This document shows, piece after piece, positions 16,633 to 24,586 of a stretch of 35,767 bases of DNA. The DNA is from Allosphingosinicella deserti. GTDB taxonomy: Bacteria > Pseudomonadota > Alphaproteobacteria > Sphingomonadales > Sphingomonadaceae. How positions within the stretch are numbered: the stretch's first letter is position 1; each line of letters opens with the position of its first letter. The DNA is taken from NCBI RefSeq assembly GCF_003012735.1, contig NZ_PXYI01000017.1, positions 1-35,767 of the forward strand. The letters are read 5' to 3'. The position numbers were made by a program, and so were the translations under genes. The notes below the pieces were generated by a model. That model saw nothing but the letters and a program-made list of their open reading frames with translations. It was not told the origin of the DNA and made no database searches.

Positions 16633-17368
16633 GGCGATGTCTCCAGGATAGCAGGCAAGCGCCTTGCACGTCGCGGGTCCCTTTGCTTCACTCCGGATCT
16701 TATGGGTTAGTTCGCAAGTCGGAGGTGGCCGGGCAGGGGATGTCCGGAACGGGCGAATGCACGCCGCACCGATCAGATCCGCGCGCCGGCCACCGGGCGT
16801 GTCACGTGAAAGGGTCGAGGGTGCAGGATAGTCCGGCATCGCTGAAAGCCGGAGCCGGGAAAGCAGCCGGATGCCCGCCGTCACGATCGCCACTGAAGTC
16901 GCAGCCGAACCACCGTCGCTTCGCTGCTGTCAGTCACTCTGCGCCCGCGGCGCGGAAATCGTCGCCGCAGAGCGCGTGAACAGGGCGGCCGGGTCAACGA
17001 CATGTTCCGCGGCGTCGCTGCTCCTCGTTCGCACGTGTAAAGGCTTCAGGCGTATCGATCGGGTGGCGGAGCTCCGAAGCGCCGCAAGATCGATGCGCCT
17101 GGTCGCCAGCCAATCGCCTCGCGGCAAGGGACTGGTGAGGAGCGCGTGCGCAGCGCCCTCCCGTTAGGGGTAGTGCCCCCGGCGACCGGGCCGCGGCACA
17201 TCATCCCGCCATGCCGCTGCCCGGGCCGCCGACCGGGACTCGACCGACTTACCGTCCACGACCCTAGACGCCGCATCCTGGAGCGGGGGTTAGATCTCGG
17301 CTGCACGGCTCTTCGGGAGAGGTCGGCGCCCGGTACGTGCGACTCCGCTTTGCTCGCAACGATGGCCG
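16633..17368. other. Gene-poor stretch, nothing recognised
   Basis: These are 736 bases without a supported gene on either strand. Open frames here have no ribosome-binding site with a plausible start and no protein-like composition. I see no RNA gene or IS remnant. Confidence 0.5.
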
Positions 17369-17536
17369 TCAGGCGCCCGAACGATCGCTTGCTTCGCGAT
17401 GCCGCTGGGCCTCATGCCGATAGGCACGCGCCATGATCAGGAGGAGATCGGCTCGGCGAGGGTCGCTCTGGCGTGCCGCCTCCGCTTCGTAACGATCCCC
17501 GCGACGTTGAAGATCGTCGGATAAATGCCTTTGCAT
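17369..17536 (-). CDS. Very small helical protein (55 aa), relative of the 6883 gene product
   Basis: The product starts MQRHLSDDLQRRGDRYEAEA and continues DPRRADLLLIMARAYRHEAQ, ending REASDRSGA: two amphipathic helices around a DPRR turn. It aligns by eye with the core of the protein at 6883-7134, so both probably belong to one small-protein family. ATG 17536 has AGGGGAG about 10 bases upstream. An open frame continues to 17641 but loses coding character. Two strong dyads lie upstream (17569-17630), suggesting specific regulation. The function is unknown. Confidence 0.5.
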   Translation of the reverse strand: MQRHLSDDLQRRGDRYEAEAARQSDPRRADLLLIMARAYRHEAQRHREASDRSGA

Positions 17537-17568
17537 TCCACCTGTCGCTCCCCTGTTGCAGTCTCTTC

Positions 17569-17630
17569 GTGATCGAGGATCACGCGGCCGGGAGGAGAAT
17601 AGCGTGAACTTGATGACCGACTCAAGTTCA
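17569..17630 (-). promoter_or_regulatory. Two perfect dyads upstream of the 55-aa gene
   Basis: TGAACTTGA (17605-17613) and TCAAGTTCA (17622-17630) are a perfect 9-bp inverted repeat with 8 bases between the arms. GTGATC (17569-17574) and GATCAC (17578-17583) form a second one with a 3-base spacer. Both lie 33-94 bases before the ATG at 17536 on the minus strand. The first resembles an operator of a dimeric regulator; its CTTGA/TCAAG halves recall MerR-family sites. The identity is not known. Confidence 0.45.
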
Positions 17631-18613
17631 TGTTGATGCACGCTCCTCGGCCCGGAGGCGATCGTCCGTCCGGAAGCTGTGGATCCAGCCGCTATTATCT
17701 CCTGCCTCGACGCGTGCCTCCGGAAAGATGGGCGTGTTTCGGGAGCCAGCCGGACCGTGAACTCGAGCTCCCACTCACCGCTTCATTCCCGAGCGATTGC
17801 GAGGGTGCCGGGAGGTGGCCTGTACGGGCATTGTTCGGCTCGGCCGCGCGACGCGTCCACCACGATATCGGGCGGCCGCTGCGCGAATGATGCTGGAGGA
17901 GGGATGGTGATCTTCAGGACTCCGGCGGCACCGTCTCGTGCTGGGACGCAGGAAAGTCAGCGGCGTGACAGCTTCTGGGCCAACCGCCGGACTGGTATAA
18001 GCAGACCGACTCGCATGCTGTGGGGGTCCTTGCGGGCCATCGGCTCCGCCGCGTGATCCCTTTTCCGCGGCGGAGCCCCTTAGTCTGGATGCATCGGGTT
18101 CGCACGGTGCGACGTTGAGCAGTCTGGAAGAGCCCGGCGCATGCGATAGATTTTCAACACGGCGGACGGTTGCCGGTACGCGACGACAGCGGGCATGAAC
18201 CGGCCAGTCCCGCCGCGGCGCGGCTGATGCCGATCTCCTTCGCTGCCAAGGTGATGCGCGACCCGCCCGAGATCGTCCGGAAGGAAAGTGCTGTTCGTGT
18301 CGAGGTTGTTTACGGCCTTTGGCTCCTTTTACTTCCAGGTTGCGGTCTGCGGCCTCGATGCCACCGCACCGGGTGGAGCTGATGCACGCCGGCTCTGGGG
18401 TGCTTACGATGCGGAATGGGTCGCGGAGTCGACATCCCGGATCGAGCGGCTAAGTTGACCCTGGCGATCGCCCTTGCGTGCCTCATTGCCCGCAACCCTT
18501 TACCACGGGAGGGCTGCGGGAGCCCCTTTAGGCACGGAGTGGCTCGGATCGGAGGCCATGCCCACCATGGTGATTCGAGCTGGCAGGAGAAAGAATACCC
18601 CCTGGACCCTTGC
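17631..18613. other. Gene-poor stretch, no supported gene
   Basis: This stretch is nearly 1 kb. A 50-codon frame at 17904-18056 has GGAGGAGG directly before its ATG, but its product is Arg/Ser-rich and unconvincing. I see no RNA gene, IS or repeat. Confidence 0.45.
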
Positions 18614-18838
18614 TCAAGAGGCGGTCGCCACCGCATCATCTGTCCATCCCGAAGCCGATCGCCCCTCGGGATCGAGGTTGAAGGCCTTCAGCATGCTTGC
18701 TCCGCGCCAGAGCTCGGCCGTGTCGCCGGCCACCATATCGGCGCTTCGGCGGATGGCCTCGACATCGTCGGGTGCGGCGACGATATCCGCCCGATCGATA
18801 TGACCCCATTTGAAGTGAAAGAGGCGATAGGTCGGCAC
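18614..18838 (-). CDS. Small conserved-looking protein (74 aa)
   Basis: I do not know a named function. The product begins with a strand, PTYRLFHFKWGHIDRAD, then IVAAPDDVEAIRRSADMVAG and TAELWRGASMLKAFNLD. This pattern (beta strand, D-D-x-E-A-I helix, LW-G strand) recurs in short orphan proteins of sphingomonads. GTG 18838 is preferred over an upstream ATG because CGGAG lies 7 bases before it and homologue-like sequence starts there. The final residues (about 57-74) are polar. It is probably cytoplasmic. It is isolated, with no operon partner. Confidence 0.55.
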   Translation of the reverse strand: MPTYRLFHFKWGHIDRADIVAAPDDVEAIRRSADMVAGDTAELWRGASMLKAFNLDPEGRSASGWTDDAVATAS

Positions 18839-19482
18839 GCTGATCTCCGAATGACGCGACACCGGGTCAGTATCCGTCACCCCGTTTCGAGAAACGATGG
18901 CCCTTATGCTGTAGATCGGCGCCATTGTTCGGCCGATGCGCCGCGGCTGGAGTCCTCCCGGCCCGGTCGCCACTTTCAGTCGAAAAGCTGTGACCGCTGG
19001 ATCGACGCACGCTGCCATCTGGTGGGCTGGGGCCGGCGGACCGGTCGTCGGCCATGTCCGGTGCTCCGTGACGAGGATGAAGCGGCAGCGATCCGCGGGC
19101 CGATCCGAAGCGAACGGCAGATCCGCACATAGGCATGGCGCCGGACAGGCCGGCGAACTCTGCCACCCTTCAGGCGCCGTGGAGGCGAACGATGATTATT
19201 CGTTGTCGATGGTCGCCGGGCAATAACAGGCCGTTGCCTGTCGATCGAAGGTCTTACCTCCAATTCGCTCTTTGCAGTGGTCCTTCCGGAGCGCATGTCT
19301 GTTCGCCGATGGCGAAGACGATCGGGCCGCGCGCATGTGCGTGGTCGTCGATCGGGTCTGCGTTCCGGCGCGCGATCCTGCAGGAAGGGGTTGCCGGGAT
19401 CAGAGAGCAAATGGGCATTCGAGATCGGCGTGCCCTTGAGTGACATAGCAACGATACGACCCAGCTGACGAGGAGAGCCCAG
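18839..19482. other. Intergenic stretch, no supported gene
   Basis: A frame at 19192-19443 has GGAGG seven bases before its ATG, but its product is Arg/Ser/Pro-rich with no recognisable pattern. Nothing else is visible. Confidence 0.4.
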
Positions 19483-19914
19483 GTGAGCCCAGCGGTCATT
19501 GTTCTTGCGATAGCGCTTCAGGTCGGGACCGGCGATCCGAAAGCCGAGGGGGGCGGCCGCGAGATCGTGGTGCAGCTGACAGGTGCCGCCGAGCGGCCCG
19601 CCCCGGGAGACCCGGACGGCACCGGAACCGCGCGCGTTCGGATCAAGGCGGACCAGGGACAGCTCTGCTATTCCCTGACGGTGGCCGCCATCGAGCCTGC
19701 GACTGCGGCACATATCCATCGAGCACCGCCCAATGCTGCCGGCCCGATCGTCATAGGCCTTCTGCCGCCTACGGGCGGCAGCAGCGAAGCATGCATGAAT
19801 ATCGGGAAGGAGCTGGCTGTCGAGATACTCACCAAGCCGGCCGACTTCTACGTGAACGTGCACAACGCGACTTATCCACCCGGTGCCATCCGGGGACAAC
19901 TGAGCCTCCCCTGA
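19483..19914 (+). CDS. CHRD domain protein
   Basis: This 143-residue protein is mostly one CHRD domain (about 26-142), an immunoglobulin-like fold first described in chordin. Hallmarks are VQLTGAAERPA near the start, GTGTARVRI, LCYSLTVAAI, AAHIHRAPPNAAGPIVIGL and the closing FYVNVHNATYPPGAIRGQL. Bacterial CHRD proteins are usually exported. Here only a short hydrophobic N-terminus (about 3-14) is seen, so export is uncertain. GTG 19483 is used because GAGGAG lies just upstream. It is a single gene with no obvious partner. The molecular role of bacterial CHRD proteins is poorly known. Confidence 0.8.
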   Translation: MSPAVIVLAIALQVGTGDPKAEGGGREIVVQLTGAAERPAPGDPDGTGTARVRIKADQGQLCYSLTVAAIEPATAAHIHRAPPNAAGPIVIGLLPPTGGSSEACMNIGKELAVEILTKPADFYVNVHNATYPPGAIRGQLSLP

Positions 19915-20211
19915 AGCCGTTTCCCGTACGATCCGGGTCCAGGGCCGGTGCGCCGCCGTCCTGGCGGAGTGATCTCGGTCGCCTCTCGGGGACGGTGGAG
20001 CCCGGTGGCCGCGGGTCGCCGACCGGTCCGGCCGAACGTTCGCTTGCGGTCTCCGGAAGGGCGGACATGCTGAGCGGCTGCACCTTGGTCGCTGCTCCGC
20101 GTAAACCCTTTGTTGGAATGCTGTGCTTCCGGGGTCGCCCACAATGGTCGCCACGCGGCCTGGTACAAGGGGCTATGGCAAGCGGGCAAGGAGCACCTGC
20201 GGAGAGGCTGG

Positions 20212-20382
20212 ATGGCGAAACTCAACTCTGCCCACCAACGCCATGTGCGTTTCGGTTCCGGCGAGGCTCCGTGGGCCGAACGCGACCAGGCGCGACCGCT
20301 TGTCAAAGGTGCCCTGGTGGGCCTGGCCGTGTCGATCCCCCTCTGGCTCGCGCTCGTTCTCGGCATGATCGTCTTCGCTTGA
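20212..20382 (+). CDS. Small single-pass membrane protein (56 aa)
   Basis: An Arg/Glu-rich hydrophilic N-terminus (MAKLNSAHQRHVRFGSGEAP, then WAERDQARPLVKG) is followed by one strong membrane segment, ALVGLAVSIPLWLALVLGMI, and the protein ends VFA. ATG 20212 is chosen because CGGAGAGG lies upstream and the coding character starts there; the open frame extends back to 20110. With positive residues before the helix, the N-terminus is probably cytoplasmic. The function is unknown. The next gene starts 220 bases later, so it is probably a separate transcript. Confidence 0.55.
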   Translation: MAKLNSAHQRHVRFGSGEAPWAERDQARPLVKGALVGLAVSIPLWLALVLGMIVFA

Positions 20383-20602
20383 AGATCTGGTCCATGATGG
20401 GGCGGAGTGTCGGGCCGCGGCCGGAACGCACGGTTTGCGACGAAAGCCGCAAGGCCTTGTCAGCGCCCGCAGGCAGAAGCCCGGGATCGGCGCTGCGCAA
20501 CGCACGTGACCTGCCGGCAAGATCAATGCGGATCTGCGCTGGCGCTCCATTTGATGGCTGTTAAGTTATCGACATCAGCATTCGAGTCGAGGGGAGGAAC
20601 AT

Positions 20603-20914
20603 ATGCGTGCTCGCCCGATCGTCCTCGTGGTTTTTCTTCTTCAGGGCTGCGCTTATCACCGGCTGGCGGTCAGGAACCCCAATCCGGCAGACCAATATTA
20701 TCACTCCGTCAACAGCACGGCTTTCGGCTGGGGGGCGGCCGAGGAGCAGAAGGTCGCCGACAAGTGCGAGACCAGCCTCCTTTCGGAAGTCCGCGTCAGG
20801 ACATCGTTGGGCCGGTCATTGATCACCGTGCTGACATTGGGCGCCGTCCAGCCCGCGCGCATTGAATATCGTTGCTCCAAGATGCCGACGCAGGAAGGAA
20901 CGATTGAACCGTGA
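20603..20914 (+). CDS. Bor-like lipoprotein
   Basis: This 103-residue protein has a lipoprotein signal peptide, MRARPIVLVVFLLQGCAY, with lipobox LQGC and lipidated Cys16. The mature part has a Cys (DKCETSLLSEV) and ends SLITVLTLGAVQPARIEYRC. The pairing of a mid-protein Cys with a closing LTLG-x-x-x-P-x-x-x-x-x-x-C resembles the Bor/Iss family of outer-membrane lipoproteins, which in enterobacteria are linked to serum survival. Relatedness is inferred by eye. GGGGAGGAA lies before the ATG at 20603. The stop is 9 bases before the next start, so it is co-transcribed with the FAD oxidase gene. Confidence 0.6.
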   Translation: MRARPIVLVVFLLQGCAYHRLAVRNPNPADQYYHSVNSTAFGWGAAEEQKVADKCETSLLSEVRVRTSLGRSLITVLTLGAVQPARIEYRCSKMPTQEGTIEP

Positions 20915-20923
20915 GGTGATGGC

Positions 20924-22444
20924 GTGGCAAAGACCGTCTTCTTCGAAGAACAACGATGGACCAACTGGCACCTGACGGTGCGGGATGTGCCAATTGCCGG
21001 CCGCTTCGAACTCCACAACAGCGGCGGATCCGCCAGCATTGCGCGAATGGCGGAAAGTGCCGCCGCAGTGCAGCTTCTCCTAGGCCGCGCCTGCCGCGAG
21101 GGGAGGCGCCTTCGGGCGCAGGGCGCCGCCTGGTCCTTCTCGGAAGCCGCCGCAATTCCGGGAGGATGGTGCCTCGCCACCGGGCACGCCAATTGGCTGT
21201 TTCGTCTGCCTGGTGCCCATGTCGTGCCCGATTATCCCTTCGACAGGGAGGGGTTGATCCTCTGCCAGACCGGCATCTCCGTGGCGGAGCTCAACATGTT
21301 TCTCGAAGGACGGGGGAGGTCGCTGGCGACCACCGGCGCTTCGAACGGACAGACCTTCGTCGGCGCCATGAGTACCGGTACCCACGGCTCCGCGATCGAC
21401 CATCCGGCGATACAGGGGCAGGTTGCCGCCTTCCAGCTCCTCCCTGCGCCCGATCTCAATCTCTGGGTTGAGCCTGCGTCACGGCCCGTGACGGACGGCA
21501 GGCTCGCGGCTGATCTTGGCGCCACCGTCGTCCGGGACGACGCCTTGTTCTCGGCTGCGCTCGTCGGGCTGGGCGCCTTCGGTGTCGTTCACTCGGTTCT
21601 GGTGCGCACGGTGCCGAGGTTTCTCTTGGAAATGAGCCGGGAGCGCCGCCCGCTGACCGCCGAGATCGAGAAGGCGATGAACGGCGGCGGTTTCGACGCG
21701 GCCGGGCTGCCGGGAGGCACGCGTCGTCCATATTTCTTCCAGTCGGTCGTCAACCGTCACATCGACGCAGGCCACGCTTATGTCACCGTCGGCTATGACC
21801 TGCCCTGGGAAGAAGATCAAAAGCTCGACTATGATCTCGTGAACAAGCGCGGGCCCGGCTATGAACTCGCCGTTGTCGTGGCGAACCTGCTGTCTGCTTT
21901 TCCCGGCCTCTCGCCCCCGATCACCAAGGCGGTATTGTCCGACCAGCTGAAGCCGTTCAAGGCACGCAAGCGAAGCTGGGGGCAGAGCTTCAATTACACG
22001 ACGCCGCGCTCCGGCACCGCCGGCGCGGCGGTCGCGGTGCCGACCGAAAGAACGCTCGACGCCCTTGAGATCCTGCAACGGGCGATGAAGAAGGTCGGCA
22101 AGGTGCCCGCCGCCTTCGCCTGCCGCTACGCGGTAAAGTCGCCGGGACTGCTTGCCTTTACGCGCCATGGTCGAACCACCATCGTGGACATCGACGGCAT
22201 CGACACGGTGGGCACGCGCAAGCTGATGGCGCAGGCAGTGGCGGATTTGAGGACGCAGGGCATTCCCCACACGGAGCATTGGGGCAAGGTAAACCAGATG
22301 ACCGCGACAAGCGTCCGGGACGCCTATGGCGACGATCTCGAAGCCTGGATGCGGACCCGGACCGACCTGCTTGATCGGCAGGCGGAGTATGTTTTCGGCA
22401 GCGCGTTCCTGGATCGCCTGGGGCTCACAAGTCCGACATTCTGA
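20924..22444 (+). CDS. FAD-linked oxidase of the VAO/ALO type
   Basis: This 506-residue flavoprotein has a PCMH-type FAD domain (about 35-235) and a C-terminal substrate domain like that of D-arabinono-1,4-lactone and related oxidases. The FAD domain shows IARMAESAAAVQLLLGRACR, LRAQGAAWSFSEA, CQTGISVAELNMFLEGRG and the key ATTGASNGQTFVGAMSTGTH. The C-terminal end has HTEHWGKVNQM, the HWGK motif of sugar-lactone and alditol oxidases. Where many relatives have GHSxS, whose His binds FAD covalently, this protein has GAAWSF, so FAD is probably non-covalent. GTG 20924 has GAGGTG upstream. The gene directly follows the lipoprotein gene. No signal peptide is seen, so it is probably cytoplasmic. The substrate is unknown, perhaps a sugar acid, lactone or polyol. 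Confidence 0.82.
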   Translation: MAKTVFFEEQRWTNWHLTVRDVPIAGRFELHNSGGSASIARMAESAAAVQLLLGRACREGRRLRAQGAAWSFSEAAAIPGGWCLATGHANWLFRLPGAHVVPDYPFDREGLILCQTGISVAELNMFLEGRGRSLATTGASNGQTFVGAMSTGTHGSAIDHPAIQGQVAAFQLLPAPDLNLWVEPASRPVTDGRLAADLGATVVRDDALFSAALVGLGAFGVVHSVLVRTVPRFLLEMSRERRPLTAEIEKAMNGGGFDAAGLPGGTRRPYFFQSVVNRHIDAGHAYVTVGYDLPWEEDQKLDYDLVNKRGPGYELAVVVANLLSAFPGLSPPITKAVLSDQLKPFKARKRSWGQSFNYTTPRSGTAGAAVAVPTERTLDALEILQRAMKKVGKVPAAFACRYAVKSPGLLAFTRHGRTTIVDIDGIDTVGTRKLMAQAVADLRTQGIPHTEHWGKVNQMTATSVRDAYGDDLEAWMRTRTDLLDRQAEYVFGSAFLDRLGLTSPTF

Positions 22445-22940
22445 TCGGCGGGTAGGTGCGCGGGCATCGAGAAGGTACCGGCGGCGTCGGCCCTTGCCGT
22501 CGTTCTGCGGCCGCCGCGGAGCATCTGCAGAGCGGAAAGCGGGTCTAGGGCGCTTTGTCGCAGGCAGCTGCGGCCGCTCAAGGCTTGCCGCCGAGGGACA
22601 CGGACTTGTGTCAGGTCGCGCTAGCCGACGCGAATGGTCCCGAAGAGGTAGTCCCGAAGATCGGACCCGTGTCCCGGCCGCCGTGCTACAGGAGGGTGCG
22701 AACCTGACCGGGCAGCGCATCGGCCAGGAATGTCGCCACTTTCCGGGACATGGCATCTCTGAACGCCGTCCGGCCGCCTGCGGCGTCAAGGACATATCGA
22801 ATATGGTGGAGACTTGTCGAAGCACGCGCATCCACTGAGCGGAAGCCCATTACATGACCTGTCCTCCATACAGGCGGGCGGCGCGAATTTCATTCAAAAG
22901 GAAACACGAGCAATGGCGAGTTAGCTGAGGAAGCGCGTGG
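22445..22940. other. Intergenic region, nothing recognised
   Basis: This stretch of about 500 bases has only Arg/Ser-rich open frames without plausible starts. The last 100 bases are less GC-rich and probably hold the promoter of the gene at 22941, but I cannot assign its boxes. Confidence 0.45.
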
Positions 22941-23606
22941 ATGACCGTTATCAACATCGCACTGACAGAAGATGGCGTGTTCGTTGTTGCGGATACTCTG
23001 GTCGGAGTGAGTGGCAACAGGCCGGGCTTCTTCACTTCGAAAATCCACGTCATGCCGCATCTGAACGCGCTGGTCTGCGGGTCCGGATCCCTGGATCTTA
23101 CCCTGGATTGGTGTCGGGATTTGCTGGGCAGCCTGCATGCACCCCATATCGGGATGCTGGACGAATTCGTACCGCCGCGCCTGCGATACCTCTACGACCA
23201 CCGACCGGAGGACGGGCGGCAGGCACATGCCAGCACGATCTACCACCTTGGCTTTGACGATGCGGAGGATCGCTTCGTCGGCTTCGCCTACCGTTCCAGA
23301 AATCGGTTCGTCAGCGAGCGACTTCAATATGGAACCCTGACCCAGCCCGGTTATGGGGGCGGGCACCGGCTGAGTGTCTTCCCGGATGATTTCGTCGAGG
23401 TCTCCAGGAAGCAGCGGATCATCCAGGACGAGCAATCCTGCGACCCCCGCGTCTTCATCGGCGGGCACATCATCGCCTGTCGTATGCAGCGGGAGCACAA
23501 GGATGGGGAGCCGCCGGCCATTACCACGACGCTCACACGTGCGTTCCAGTTCGAAGACTATGAGCAGACATTTCTGGATTGCGCAGGGAGCCTCGCCAAC
23601 CCCTGA
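22941..23606 (+). CDS. Putative stand-alone proteasome-like Ntn hydrolase
   Basis: This 221-residue protein starts MTVINIALTEDGVFVVADTL. If Met is removed, Thr becomes residue 1, and Asp (VVAD) and Lys (FFTSKIHV) fall exactly at 17 and 33, the Thr1/Asp17/Lys33 spacing of proteasome beta subunits and HslV. LVCGSGSLDLTLDWCRDLLG then stands where those enzymes have a Gly-rich loop and helix (AGGxAD in HslV). A later IYHLGFDDAEDRFVGFAYR fits a core beta hairpin. I could not place the further catalytic Ser/Asp residues with confidence. The closest known bacterial groups would be Anbu and BPH proteins. A GAGGAAG site lies 8 bases before the ATG. There is no signal peptide, no ATPase partner nearby, and no operon. 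Assignment to the fold is inferred from motif spacing; peptidase activity is unproven. Confidence 0.55.
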   Translation: MTVINIALTEDGVFVVADTLVGVSGNRPGFFTSKIHVMPHLNALVCGSGSLDLTLDWCRDLLGSLHAPHIGMLDEFVPPRLRYLYDHRPEDGRQAHASTIYHLGFDDAEDRFVGFAYRSRNRFVSERLQYGTLTQPGYGGGHRLSVFPDDFVEVSRKQRIIQDEQSCDPRVFIGGHIIACRMQREHKDGEPPAITTTLTRAFQFEDYEQTFLDCAGSLANP

Positions 23607-24016
23607 ACATGGATACGAACTCGCGGCGCGGACAGTATCGCGTCGCAACCTGTCGGGCCTCGCATGCGGTCGCCGAGACCGCGCAAGGCACGAGAGAGGC
23701 CTTCAGCGTTCGTCGAAGCGGGCCGGTTCGGCAGGAACCGCGGGAGCTCTCAGGCGGGCATAGCCGCGACGGGCTGCTCCCATGAAAGGCACCGCAACTC
23801 TTCGCCGCACTGAAGACCAGAAGCCAGGGTCGGCGCAAGGCGTTCGACCCTCTTTGCCATGCGGTTGCTCCGAGTCCAGGCCGTTCGCGCTACTGCCAAG
23901 GCAGTGACTGTAATTGTTTCGGGAGGACCATGTTGCTAAGCCGTGAACCCATAAAGTTGGCTTTGCAAAGCACGAGGGATCGCCGCAGACGGCCTGCTAT
24001 GCCATAGACGACGACC
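23607..24016. other. Intergenic region, nothing recognised
   Basis: About 410 bases hold no convincing gene. Base composition shifts towards AT near 23900-24016, approaching the accessory block, which may mark a junction between older chromosome and acquired DNA. Confidence 0.4.
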
Positions 24017-24565
24017 ATGCCCTCGTCCGCTGACGCCATAGTTGAGGAGTTGAAATCCGTCTTCCCGTCGACGCGGGAAGGTCAGTTCGTGCCGATGGTG
24101 AATAGCGTCCAAGGCGAAGAGCCGTTGCAGGTTGAAGCGGATTTCGCCGACAAGGACGATTGGACCAGACTCTTGCCAGAGTGGCTAGATGCCGCGCCGA
24201 ATGGGCTCGCATCCGCCCTCAGCTTCCTCGGTGATGAGGCGATCCGCTTCTATATACCTGCATATCTAGCAGCGGACCTGATGGGCGCGTTACGTCGCGT
24301 CGATCCGACTTTCACGCTCGTGCATGGCTTTGACGACATGTCACGTGATCAGAGAGTTTGGCCGCGAAAAGAGGAAACTTGGACTGGCTTTGCGCGCGCT
24401 CGATGGGACGGCCTCACACAGGACCAGGCTACCGCCATCGTACATTACCTCGAATGGCGGGTTGAGCGGGACGGTCTGGATATCGACCATAGCGTCGCCG
24501 AGGCATTGGCGGCATATTGGTACGCGCGAGCAGCAGGTCTTCAACCGGACCTTCCCACGACGTGA
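24017..24565 (+). CDS. DUF6714-like protein
   Basis: This 182-residue protein contains the pattern ALSFLGDEAIRFYIPAYLAA followed by a C-terminal helix region with LTQDQATAIVHYLEWRVE, which matches what I recall of the DUF6714 group. That group has no known biochemical role. It is acidic, with no signal peptide or membrane segment, and probably cytoplasmic. Codon use is less GC-biased than in its neighbours, suggesting recent acquisition. An ATG at 24017 gives the full domain; no strong ribosome-binding site is seen. An IS5-family element begins directly after its stop, so a downstream partner may have been displaced. Orphan proteins of this kind often sit beside toxin or immunity loci, but nothing here proves that role. 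Confidence 0.6.
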   Translation: MPSSADAIVEELKSVFPSTREGQFVPMVNSVQGEEPLQVEADFADKDDWTRLLPEWLDAAPNGLASALSFLGDEAIRFYIPAYLAADLMGALRRVDPTFTLVHGFDDMSRDQRVWPRKEETWTGFARARWDGLTQDQATAIVHYLEWRVERDGLDIDHSVAEALAAYWYARAAGLQPDLPTT

Positions 24566-24586
24566 GAAAGCTGATTCAGCGTCGGC

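Noticed and set aside
17904-18056. 50-codon frame with GGAGGAGG directly before its ATG
   Set aside because: Spacing is too short for a normal site and the product is Arg/Ser-rich; could be revisited with ribosome profiling.
19192-19443. 83-codon frame with GGAGG before its ATG
   Set aside because: The start is reasonable, but the product has no protein-like pattern; kept out for lack of support.
18976-20154. A 392-codon minus-strand frame over the CHRD region
   Set aside because: Arg/Pro/Ser-rich, crosses the well-supported CHRD gene, and lacks a proper start.
21479-22831. A 450-codon minus-strand frame over the FAD oxidase gene
   Set aside because: Shadow of the oxidase gene; no start with a ribosome-binding site and no domain.
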